Shown here: positions 1 through 8,887 of the stretch, piece after piece
Position numbering within the stretch: position 1 is the first letter of the stretch
Layout of the letters: each line of letters starts with the position of its first letter
DNA from: Streptomyces albidoflavus
GTDB lineage: Bacteria > Actinomycetota > Actinomycetes > Streptomycetales > Streptomycetaceae
DNA length: 20,786 nucleotides
Direction: 5' to 3'
Assembly (NCBI RefSeq): GCF_000719955.1
Contig: NZ_JOII01000054.1
Coordinates: 1 to 20,786, forward strand
Position numbers and translations under genes: made by a program
Notes under the pieces: model-generated
Databases searched by the model: none
Seen by the model: only the letters and a program-made list of their open reading frames with translations
What the model was told of the DNA's origin: nothing

Positions 1-361
1 GTCGTCAGGAACAAGATCAGCACGCATTCCGGACACACTGCCGACCAAGATCGCCGAGCACAAGACCCGCAGCCAAACTCATTCTGAAACGATCAGTAAG
101 TGAGGGTGTGAGAGGTGAGTGCCCCGTGGGGGCCGCGACCCGGATGCTTCGTAGCCGCTCATCCGGTGCCGACCGCACTCATTTGATCATCCGCCTGTCG
201 CGCCCATATGTCCAGGGGGCCGCCCACGTGAGCATCGCCACGTATCGGACAGGCTGCCCACCCCCGTCCCGACCTGCCCGAACCGCTCCCGGCACCCGCC
301 CGGCCCCCGGTACGGGAGCCACTGATTCCCTACCTACGGGGCCGTAGCTACGATGCGGAAC
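1..361. other. left-end non-coding stretch
   Basis: No convincing gene lies here. The first ~105 bases are clearly less GC-rich than the rest. One + strand frame (bases 2-106) is open from the window edge to a TGA at 104-106 and could be the last 34 codons of a gene outside the window, but it has no recognisable motif. Bases 107-348 can be read as an open frame rich in Arg/Pro/Ser, typical of out-of-frame GC-rich DNA. The right end holds the candidate promoter of the hemolysin III gene. Confidence 0.5.
349..354 (+). promoter_or_regulatory. candidate -10 box (TACGAT) for a leaderless hemolysin III mRNA
   Basis: TACGAT matches the TAnnnT pattern of a vegetative -10 element. It is followed by seven bases and then the ATG at 362, so transcription would start at or next to the start codon. 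No convincing -35 is seen. This arrangement is why the ATG at 362 is preferred over the one at 353. Confidence 0.4.
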
Positions 362-1078
362 ATGACTCAGCCCGCCTCCGAGGCGACGACCTCCCCGTCG
401 AAGGGTTCGACCGCGGCCAAGCTCGCGGCCGAGATCCCCGCCATCGTCAAGCCCAAGCTCCGCGGCTGGCTGCACGCCGGAATGTTCCCGGCCGTCGTCA
501 TCGCGGGGCTGGTCCTGACCGCGTTCACCGATTCCACCCGGGGGCGCATCGCCTGCGCGGTCTACGCCCTCAGCGCCTGCCTCCTCTTCGGCGTCAGCGC
601 CCTGTACCACCGGGGCACCTGGGGAGCGCGCGGCGAGGCCATCCTGCGCCGCCTCGACCACGCCAACATCTTCCTGATCATCGCGGGCACCTACACGCCC
701 CTGACGCTCCTGCTGCTGCCCGAGGAGAAGGGCCGCTGGCTGCTGTGGGGCATCTGGGCCGCCGCGCTGGCCGGGATACTGTTCCGCGTCTTCTGGGTGG
801 GCGCGCCCCGCTGGCTCTACACCCCCTGCTACATCGCCATGGGCTGGGCGGCCGTCTTCTTCCTCCCGGACTTCATGCGCGCGGGCGGCGTCGCCGTCCT
901 GGTCCTCGTCATCGTGGGCGGCCTCCTCTACAGCGCCGGCGGCATCATCTACGGCCTCAAGCGCCCCAACCCCTCCCCGCGCTACTTCGGCTTCCACGAG
1001 GTCTTCCACTCGCTGACCCTCGCGGCCTTCGTCGTGCACTACGTGGGCATCTCCCTGGTGGCGTACCAGCAGGGCTGA
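362..1078 (+). CDS. hemolysin III / PAQR-family membrane protein (TrhA/YqfA-like)
   Basis: A 238-residue polytopic membrane protein of the hemolysin III (PAQR/CREST) family. Family members have seven transmembrane helices with conserved His and Asp residues thought to bind a metal in a hydrolase-like site; bacterial members are linked to membrane-fluidity homeostasis rather than proven haemolysis. Counting from the alternative ATG at 353, visible signatures are SALYHR (His86), LDHANIF (Asp102, His103) with AGTYTP, and the C-terminal HEVFHS...HY set (His215, His219, His229). These are the expected family positions. About seven hydrophobic segments follow a polar N-terminus of ~35 residues. The start at 362 is chosen because a -10-like box sits seven bases upstream; 353 would add three residues. 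A strong hairpin follows the stop. Confidence 0.92.
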   Translation: MTQPASEATTSPSKGSTAAKLAAEIPAIVKPKLRGWLHAGMFPAVVIAGLVLTAFTDSTRGRIACAVYALSACLLFGVSALYHRGTWGARGEAILRRLDHANIFLIIAGTYTPLTLLLLPEEKGRWLLWGIWAAALAGILFRVFWVGAPRWLYTPCYIAMGWAAVFFLPDFMRAGGVAVLVLVIVGGLLYSAGGIIYGLKRPNPSPRYFGFHEVFHSLTLAAFVVHYVGISLVAYQQG

Positions 1079-1111
1079 GCACGCGGCGGGAGAACCGGAA
1101 CCGGGCCACCA

Positions 1112-1146
1112 GGGGCGGCGGGCACAGCGACAGCGCCCGCCGCCCC
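1112..1146. terminator. perfect 12-bp inverted repeat between convergent genes
   Basis: GGGGCGGCGGGC (1112-1123) and its exact reverse complement (1135-1146) flank an 11-base loop. It lies 33 bases after the hemolysin III stop and just beyond the stop of the convergent gene at 1152. There is no U-tract on either side, as is common for Streptomyces terminators, so it probably works in both directions. Confidence 0.6.
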
Positions 1147-1151
1147 TCGCG

Positions 1152-1526
1152 TCACCCCGAGTCGCCCGGCACCATGCCGTCGTCCCCGAGCGAGAGCCGG
1201 GCCGGGCGGCCCCGCGCGACCTGGCGCCCCGTCCGCTCCGCCGCCTGCTCGGCCCGGACCAGCGCCCGCACCGCCCGCCGGGACTCCCGGCGCTCGGCCG
1301 CGGTGGCCCGCACCGGCCTGCGGCCCCCGGCCGCCGCCGGTCTCGACGCCGAGGCCACCGCCACGGCGAGCCCGACCACCACCAGCAGCACGACGCCGAG
1401 CACCCCGGCCGCCCCCAGCAGCGCGTACCCCCCGACACAGGCCACCGCGGCCAGCAGGGCGAACACCTCGGCCCGCCGCCCGCGCCGCACACCCGGCACC
1501 CTCTTCGCATCCGCGTACATCCGCAT
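1152..1526 (-). CDS. small hypothetical membrane protein, two helices
   Basis: A 124-residue protein I do not recognise. A basic N-terminus (MRMYADAKRVPGVRRGRR) precedes two adjacent hydrophobic segments at about residues 20-38 and 41-59, separated by a short Gly-rich turn. A long Arg/Ala/Glu-rich, probably helical and cytoplasmic tail follows (~70-110). This fits a two-pass protein with both ends inside. The start at 1526 has a purine-rich GGGGAGAGAGGGG directly upstream. The frame stays open to 1598, but the extra codons lie beyond that ribosome site and look unlike coding sequence. The ATG at 1520 is an alternative. Its convergent neighbour is hemolysin III, with a hairpin between them. 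Confidence 0.6.
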   Translation of the reverse strand: MRMYADAKRVPGVRRGRRAEVFALLAAVACVGGYALLGAAGVLGVVLLVVVGLAVAVASASRPAAAGGRRPVRATAAERRESRRAVRALVRAEQAAERTGRQVARGRPARLSLGDDGMVPGDSG

Positions 1527-1910
1527 CCCCTCTCTCCCCCGGCCGCACCGGCGGCCGAAGTAACTCCATGTGAGCACTACTTCATCCGAGAGTGACATAC
1601 GGCTCCGACAAACGGCGGCGCTTCTCTGGCCCCGGCCCTACAGACAGCCCTCCGCTTCAGCCCCCACCCGCACCCCCACCGCAGCTCACCAACACACCCC
1701 AACACCTCACGCAGATTCCGCTTACTTCTTCTGCCGCTCGGCCCCGGACCCGGGCCGACGGTTCCCCCCGGCCCCACGGGGCCCACGCGCCCCACACCCC
1801 GCCCGGACCCCCTCCAGCTCCTCCACCCAGGTGGTGCGAAGCCGTACCGGAAGGGGCACAGGACCGGAAAGCGCCCCCCGGGCCGTCCGGGCGCGTGCCA
1901 TCCTGGCCGG
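1527..1910. other. divergent intergenic region
   Basis: 384 bases between two divergent starts. The + strand is C-rich with many CACC/ACCCC runs, and the frames open across it give Pro/Arg/Thr-rich translations typical of non-coding sequence. The only element supported is a -10-like CATCCT at 1899-1904, six bases before the next ATG. No RNA gene or clear repeat was seen. Confidence 0.45.
1899..1904 (+). promoter_or_regulatory. possible -10 box for a leaderless Mut7-C mRNA
   Basis: CATCCT keeps the A and final T of the TAnnnT pattern and ends six bases before the ATG at 1911, with no ribosome-binding site between. It fits leaderless transcription, but no -35 is evident, so support is weak. 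Confidence 0.3.
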
Positions 1911-2651
1911 ATGAACGGACCGGAGATCCTCCTCACCTTCGCGCCCGGGCTGGGCCTCTTCGTCTCGCACGAGCGCCGGGCGGGTCCCAGCACCGTGATC
2001 ACCGACGGGGCCTCGACCCTCGGCCACGTGGTGGAGTCGCTCGGCGTCCCGCTGACCGAGGTCGGCTCGCTCACCGTCGACGGCCGCGAGGTGGCGCGCG
2101 GTCACATCCCCGCCGCCGGGGAGCACGTCACCGTGGGAGCCGTGGCCCGCCCGCAGCAGATCGAGGGGGCGCCGCTGCGCTTCCTCCTCGACGTGCACCT
2201 GGGCACCCTGGCCCGCCGGATGCGGCTGCTCGGCATCGACACCGCCTACGAGAGCCACGACCTCGGCGACCCCGCCCTGGCCGCCCGTTCCGCCGCCGAA
2301 CAGCGGGTCCTGCTCAGCCGCGACCGGGGCCTGCTCCGCCGCCGCGAACTGTGGGCCGGCGGGTACGTCTACAGCGACAAGCCCGACGAGCAGCTACGCG
2401 ACGTCCTCGGCAGGTTCGCCCCCGCGCTGACCCCGTGGACGCGGTGCACCGCCTGCAACGGCCGGCTCCGCGACGCCGACAAGGACGAGGTCGCCCGCGA
2501 CCTGGAGGGCGGCACCAAGGCCACGTACGACGTCTTCGCCCGGTGCGACGCCTGCGGCCGGGTCTACTGGCGCGGCGCCCACCACGACCGCCTGGAGACC
2601 ATCGTCCGCCAGGCGCTCCGCGAGTTCGGCAAGGTGCCGGCCAGGGCCTGA
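1911..2651 (+). CDS. Mut7-C RNase-domain protein with N-terminal ubiquitin-like domain
   Basis: A 246-residue protein matching the bacterial Mut7-C family. An N-terminal beta-grasp (ubiquitin/ThiS-like, Ub-Mut7C) region (~1-82) is followed by a PIN-like Mut7-C nuclease domain (~90-165) and a C-terminal zinc ribbon. Visible marks are FLLDVHLGTLARRMRLLGID (acidic Asp94), LLSRDRGLL (Asp138) and two CxxC pairs (CTAC at 179-182, CDAC at 212-215). The family is predicted to be a metal-dependent RNase by relation to eukaryotic Mut-7 exonucleases; its physiological substrate in bacteria is not established. The gene has no obvious ribosome site and may be leaderless. It converges with the DUF255 gene, with only 19 bases between the stops. 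Confidence 0.88.
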   Translation: MNGPEILLTFAPGLGLFVSHERRAGPSTVITDGASTLGHVVESLGVPLTEVGSLTVDGREVARGHIPAAGEHVTVGAVARPQQIEGAPLRFLLDVHLGTLARRMRLLGIDTAYESHDLGDPALAARSAAEQRVLLSRDRGLLRRRELWAGGYVYSDKPDEQLRDVLGRFAPALTPWTRCTACNGRLRDADKDEVARDLEGGTKATYDVFARCDACGRVYWRGAHHDRLETIVRQALREFGKVPARA

Positions 2652-2670
2652 GACCCCGGCCGGCACTCCG

Positions 2671-4698
<2,028 letters not shown>

Positions 4699-4934
4699 GG
4701 TTCCCATCCTCGCGCACCCGGCCCGACGACACCGGTGCGCCACGAGGCGAGGGCGAGGAGGCAGGTGGCAGACCTGGCGCTACGAGGCCGGGCGGCGCGG
4801 CATAGACGCACGATCCGTTCCGCTCACCAACCGCCACCTGGGCCCACACGGGCCGGCGGATCGGCTCCAACCGGTCGGCTCACGAGGCCCAATCACCCGT
4901 GCCGAGGCAGCGGAGTCAACACAGCCCACCCTTC

Positions 4935-4970
4935 TTGTGTAACTGACAATAATGAAGTACCTTACAGTGC
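4935..4970 (+). promoter_or_regulatory. promoter with overlapping inverted repeat (candidate operator)
   Basis: A -35-like TTGTGT (4935-4940) and a -10-like TACCTT (4958-4963) are 17 bases apart, and the -10 ends seven bases before the ATG at 4971, so the mRNA is probably leaderless. TGTAA (4938-4942) and TTACA (4962-4966) form an inverted repeat across the promoter, covering both elements. Because the first gene encodes an NrtR-like winged-helix regulator, this is a reasonable autoregulatory operator. The stretch is locally A/T-rich against its surroundings. Confidence 0.5.
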
Positions 4971-5714
4971 ATGCAACATGACGCGTGGTCACCGACGCCC
5001 GTACTGTTGACGGTCGATCTCGTGATCTTGACGCTACGAGACAGCCGCCTTCACATCCTTCTGGTGAAGCGGGGAGAAGACCCCTTCCAAGGCATGCTCG
5101 CCCTGCCCGGGGGATTCCTGAACCACGATGGCGAGGAGATCCTGGACGCCGCCCACCGCGAACTGGCCGAGGAAACGGCCCTGACGTCCGACTGCGTGCA
5201 CCTTGAGCAGTTGGCTGTATACGGAGAAGCGAGCCGCGACCCCCGAGGTCGAGTCGTTTCCGTGGCACACCTGGCGATCGCACCGGAGTTGCCCGACCCG
5301 GTCGCGGGCACGGATGCCACCGACGCCGCGTGGATTCCGGCGGAAACCGTACTGTCCGGCAAGGCCGCGCTCGCATTCGACCACCGCCGGATTGCAACGG
5401 ACGGAGTCGAACATGCCCGCACCAAGCTGGAGTTCTCGTCGCTGGCCACGGCGTTCTGCGGGGAAGAATTCACCATCGCAGAGCTGCAACAAGTCTACGA
5501 GGCCGTCTGGGGCACCCGTCTCGACACTCGCAATTTCTATCGAAAGGTCCAAGCCGCGAAGGGATTCATCATTCCGGCCGGCACGGACCGCAGGAGCACG
5601 GGCGGACGCCCGGCACGGCTGTACCGGGCCGGTCCGAAAACCGTCCTGTTCCCACCGCTGATCCGACCCACGCCACCCGCCGAGGAAGAGAACACGAAAG
5701 GGGAAGAGGAATAA
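4971..5714 (+). CDS. NrtR-like Nudix hydrolase / winged-helix regulator
   Basis: A 247-residue protein with an N-terminal Nudix domain (~8-140) and a C-terminal winged-helix region (~150-222) ending in GGRPARLYR, a common NrtR-type C-terminal motif. The Nudix box runs from Gly48 to Leu71 and keeps RELAEE (63-68), so the metal-binding Glu residues are present. However, the Gly-to-Glu spacing is six rather than the canonical five residues. NrtR proteins repress NAD-related or sugar operons and are released by ADP-ribose or related nucleotides; some hydrolyse them and some have lost activity. The ligand here is unknown. The gene opens the four-gene block, its TAA is immediately followed by the next ATG, and a palindrome overlaps its promoter. 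The last ~25 residues are Pro/Glu-rich and look disordered. It is most likely the sensor-repressor of its own operon. Confidence 0.85.
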   Translation: MQHDAWSPTPVLLTVDLVILTLRDSRLHILLVKRGEDPFQGMLALPGGFLNHDGEEILDAAHRELAEETALTSDCVHLEQLAVYGEASRDPRGRVVSVAHLAIAPELPDPVAGTDATDAAWIPAETVLSGKAALAFDHRRIATDGVEHARTKLEFSSLATAFCGEEFTIAELQQVYEAVWGTRLDTRNFYRKVQAAKGFIIPAGTDRRSTGGRPARLYRAGPKTVLFPPLIRPTPPAEEENTKGEEE

Positions 5715-6878
5715 ATGCCGAAAGGCCCAGTGGTAATTCTCACCGCCCTCAATCTTGAGTACGAGGCCGTACGTCAGAAGCTGGCGAATCCGCAGGTGCA
5801 CCGCCACGAGCGAGGTACACGGTTCGAAACGGGAAACGTGCAGGGCACGTCACACCGTGTCGCACTCGGTCTGACGAGCAAGGGCAACCATTCCGCCGCG
5901 GTGATCGCCGAACGCGCCATTCAGGAGTTCTCACCCGCGGCCGTGCTGTTCGTGGGGGTCGCCGGCGCCTTGTGGGACGCCACCAGGCTCGGCGACGTGG
6001 TAGTGGCGTCCCACGTGTACGCCTACCACGGCGGAACCAGCGAAGACGACGGGCTCAAGGCCCGCCCACGGGCATGGGAAGCACCGCACGGCATCAGCCA
6101 GCTCGCCTCGCACCTGGCCCGCTTGGACGACTGGGCAGATGGCGCCTCCGGTCACGATTACGCGCCGCAGGTGCGATTCGGGGCGATCGCCGCCGGCGAG
6201 ATCGTCCAGAACTCAAGAATTTCGTCCGAAGCGCAATGGATCAGACAGCATTACAACGACGCACTCGCCATCGAGATGGAGGCAGCCGGTGTGGCACAAG
6301 CCGGCCATCTCAGCGGGGCGCCGGTGGCCATCATCCGGGGAATCAGCGACCGTGCAGACGGCACGAAGAACAGCAAGGACGATCGCAACTGGCAGCCACA
6401 GGCCGCAGCGAACGCCGCGGCGTTCGCCATCCGGCTGGCGAAGGAGCTGGCAATGGAACAGGAGGAGGCATCATCTCCCCGTAATGACATGATGCCTCCG
6501 GTCGCCCGGCCCGAGCGGCACCTTGGCAATACCGCCCACAACAGCACTGTCGGCATCATGGCCAGCTCGGTCACGGGCAGCAGCGTTCACATGAATACGG
6601 CCCCGCAGAAACCCGGCGCGCAGAACCTGTTCACGGCATTCAACGAGTTCCGCGAGAGTCTGACGCGACACCGCACTCAAGGCGACCTCGACGAAGACAC
6701 ATACCGTGAGGCCCTGGCCGATCTGGAATCCGCCCTACGGTCGGCCCGGGAGCGCACCCCCGATTCGTCCAAGCGGGCGTCCATGACACTCAGAAGACTG
6801 CGCGGGCTGGTCGCGGATTGCCCTGCGCTCCTGGCCGAGCTGACGCCACTGATCGCCGCAGCCGGTGACCGGGCATGA
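5715..6878 (+). CDS. PNP/MTAN-fold nucleosidase with signalling motif and helical tail
   Basis: A 387-residue protein. Residues ~5-245 form a nucleoside phosphorylase/MTA-SAH nucleosidase (PNP_UDP_1) domain: ILTALNLEYEAV at the N-terminus, FVGVAGAL...LGDVVVA (79-98), EMEAAG (187-192, ribose-contacting Glu region) and GISDRAD (209-215) with the catalytic-type Asp212. The active-site elements look intact. Housekeeping MTANs are only ~230 residues. Here a low-complexity linker (250-272) leads to NSTVGIMASSVTGSSVHM (276-293) and a charged helical tail (~303-387). PNP-fold domains occur as effectors in bacterial and fungal immune proteins, some cleaving ATP; that this one does so is inference. It starts directly after the Nudix stop and overlaps the next gene by ATGA, implying translational coupling. 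Confidence 0.85.
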   Translation: MPKGPVVILTALNLEYEAVRQKLANPQVHRHERGTRFETGNVQGTSHRVALGLTSKGNHSAAVIAERAIQEFSPAAVLFVGVAGALWDATRLGDVVVASHVYAYHGGTSEDDGLKARPRAWEAPHGISQLASHLARLDDWADGASGHDYAPQVRFGAIAAGEIVQNSRISSEAQWIRQHYNDALAIEMEAAGVAQAGHLSGAPVAIIRGISDRADGTKNSKDDRNWQPQAAANAAAFAIRLAKELAMEQEEASSPRNDMMPPVARPERHLGNTAHNSTVGIMASSVTGSSVHMNTAPQKPGAQNLFTAFNEFRESLTRHRTQGDLDEDTYREALADLESALRSARERTPDSSKRASMTLRRLRGLVADCPALLAELTPLIAAAGDRA

Positions 6879-8860
6879 ATGACAGTAACGGTGCCGCGCA
6901 CAGCTCGGCCGCGTACGACTCCACCATCGGGATCCAGGCGGAAACCGTACACAACTCCAATGTGTACTTCGTCCACCACGACGCTTCGCCGCAGGAGAAG
7001 TTCAGGGTGGGCGTGCAGCTACTGGAAGACGGCATTGCCAGCCGCGCCCGCGAGATGATCAGTGATGCGATCGCTCACGGCTACCACCACGCGGAGGTGC
7101 GGTTCCACTGGGTCCTCGCCATGCTCAGCGGCCGCACCCACCACGACCTCAGCCCCGAAGAACTCCAGCAGCTACGCAAAGCCTCCATGCTTGTGCGGAC
7201 TTATGCCGAGGGCCAGTGGAAGCAAGCCCTTCGCGTCACTTTCGACCTGTTGGCGGCGCTCGGCACCGCCAGCGGAGCGACCGGCCCTGTGTTGAAGGAG
7301 CTACAGGAGCTGCCGTCCCGGCAGCGCGATGCGATCCTCCGTCACTTGGACCTCATGCTCACCGGAGGACTGAAAGACGAACTTTGGGCGGAGACCCTCG
7401 AAAGAGCCGAAGCGGAGCGCTTCGGCAACAGTCGGGACCGACGGGTATGGGCCTACTTCGAGCTCCCGCCCATTGGGGCCAGGGCCGTGATCCCTCGCCT
7501 GGACACTACTGCCGCTGCCGCCGCCCAGACGGCCCTACCGCAGCGGGTGGCCCTCTTCGCGGTCAGCAGTGTGACCCTCGTGACCCTGGCATGGATCGCA
7601 CATCCGGCCCAGGCGGTCTTCGAGTCACTGGTGGCGCTCGGCGCCGGCCACACCGCGGCTCGATTCGGAATCCAGTGGTGGGGCCGAGAACCCCGGCCGG
7701 ATCCCGTGGCCGGGTCCCCCGCCCCGCAGCCACACAGTCCCGCGCCTGCCCCCGGGTTCACCAGAAGCGTCCAGAACAGGTTCGATCACTACTTCAGCGT
7801 CCGAAGGCCCCATGGGTTCACCACTGAAGCCTGGCTTGCGCACACTGCTGAGGTCCGCAGCAAACTCGCGGCCGAAATCGCGGACCTCTACCGGGAGAGC
7901 CGGATCAGTGTCGACAAAGTCAACTGGCTGATCCGATACCTCGCGGAGGAGACCAGGGACCGCTACGCCAAGGGCACTCTCGTCGACGGGCACCCTCAGG
8001 ACAGCACTCCGATCAGGACGAAAGCCCTGACCGTGGCATCCCTCGCCGTTCTCGCCGTCGCTGCCCTGTCAGCACTCGGCACGGCGGCATCGGGTGCCAC
8101 CCAGCAGCGGCCGCTGTGGGCGTTCCTGGCACTGCTCGGCGCGGCCTGGTCGGGTCACGCGGCCGCTCAGCTGTGGGTGAAGCTCCGGCGTGAAAGGCAA
8201 CGACTCGCCAGGGAGGCGCGAGAGTACCAGGAGGAGCTGGCTGCACGAGAGAACGCTTACCAGCGCTGGAAATCGTTCCTCGACGCAACTCGTCCCACCG
8301 AGCAGGAAATGGAAACCTGGCTCACCTGCGACAAGACCGCGTTCGTCAATGAGGCGTTGCGACACCACCGACTCACCTGGCGGGATCTGATCACACACAC
8401 CATCCTGGTCACCCCGGCACGCTCCTACAAACGGGCTCGGGTCCAGGGCGGCTCGTGGCGGTACTCCCATTACATCATCCAGCTATTCCTGTTCACCCGA
8501 GAGGGTATCCGCGAAGTCAAAGCCGAACTCAAGTTCTCCGACTCAACGCTCAAGAACGAGCAGCGGAGCAACTACCGGTTCGACGCCCTGTCGTCGGTGC
8601 AGGTGACACAGAACGCCGATGTCGGCTACGACCTGGAGCTGGTCCTCACCAATGGACCGGCCCGGAAGATCCGGGTCAAGGACGCCGATGCCCATCAACT
8701 CGCACCGGACGAGAACGCCCGGGAAATATCGGAGATCAGTCTCAGCGCGTCCGGCCTCACACATACCTTCCGCCTCTTGGAGGGCATTGCCGCAGACGGA
8801 AAGGACTGGGTCGAACGACACTCTTCCGATGACCTGACGTCCTTTCAGAGCTTCAGCTAA
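6875..8860 (+). CDS. large multi-pass membrane protein with N-terminal motif shared with the PNP protein
   Basis: A 661-residue protein that I cannot assign to a named family. An N-terminal motif DSTIGIQAETVHNSNVYF (15-32) aligns without gaps to residues 276-293 of the preceding PNP protein. Residues ~40-200 are helical and TPR-like in character (FRVGVQLLEDGIASRAREMISDAIAHG opens it). Hydrophobic segments lie at ~224-242 and 249-266, and again at ~383-405 and 414-435. Between the two pairs is a polar helical domain (~295-375). After the second pair comes a charged probable coiled coil (~437-468), then an unrecognised mixed domain (~480-650), perhaps beta-rich. Its ATG overlaps the PNP stop (ATGA). 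By position it could be the membrane sensor or pore partner of the PNP protein, but this is inference. Confidence 0.7.
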   Translation: MNDSNGAAHSSAAYDSTIGIQAETVHNSNVYFVHHDASPQEKFRVGVQLLEDGIASRAREMISDAIAHGYHHAEVRFHWVLAMLSGRTHHDLSPEELQQLRKASMLVRTYAEGQWKQALRVTFDLLAALGTASGATGPVLKELQELPSRQRDAILRHLDLMLTGGLKDELWAETLERAEAERFGNSRDRRVWAYFELPPIGARAVIPRLDTTAAAAAQTALPQRVALFAVSSVTLVTLAWIAHPAQAVFESLVALGAGHTAARFGIQWWGREPRPDPVAGSPAPQPHSPAPAPGFTRSVQNRFDHYFSVRRPHGFTTEAWLAHTAEVRSKLAAEIADLYRESRISVDKVNWLIRYLAEETRDRYAKGTLVDGHPQDSTPIRTKALTVASLAVLAVAALSALGTAASGATQQRPLWAFLALLGAAWSGHAAAQLWVKLRRERQRLAREAREYQEELAARENAYQRWKSFLDATRPTEQEMETWLTCDKTAFVNEALRHHRLTWRDLITHTILVTPARSYKRARVQGGSWRYSHYIIQLFLFTREGIREVKAELKFSDSTLKNEQRSNYRFDALSSVQVTQNADVGYDLELVLTNGPARKIRVKDADAHQLAPDENAREISEISLSASGLTHTFRLLEGIAADGKDWVERHSSDDLTSFQSFS

Positions 8861-8887
8861 TCCCGGAATCAACCACAGGAATGGGCC

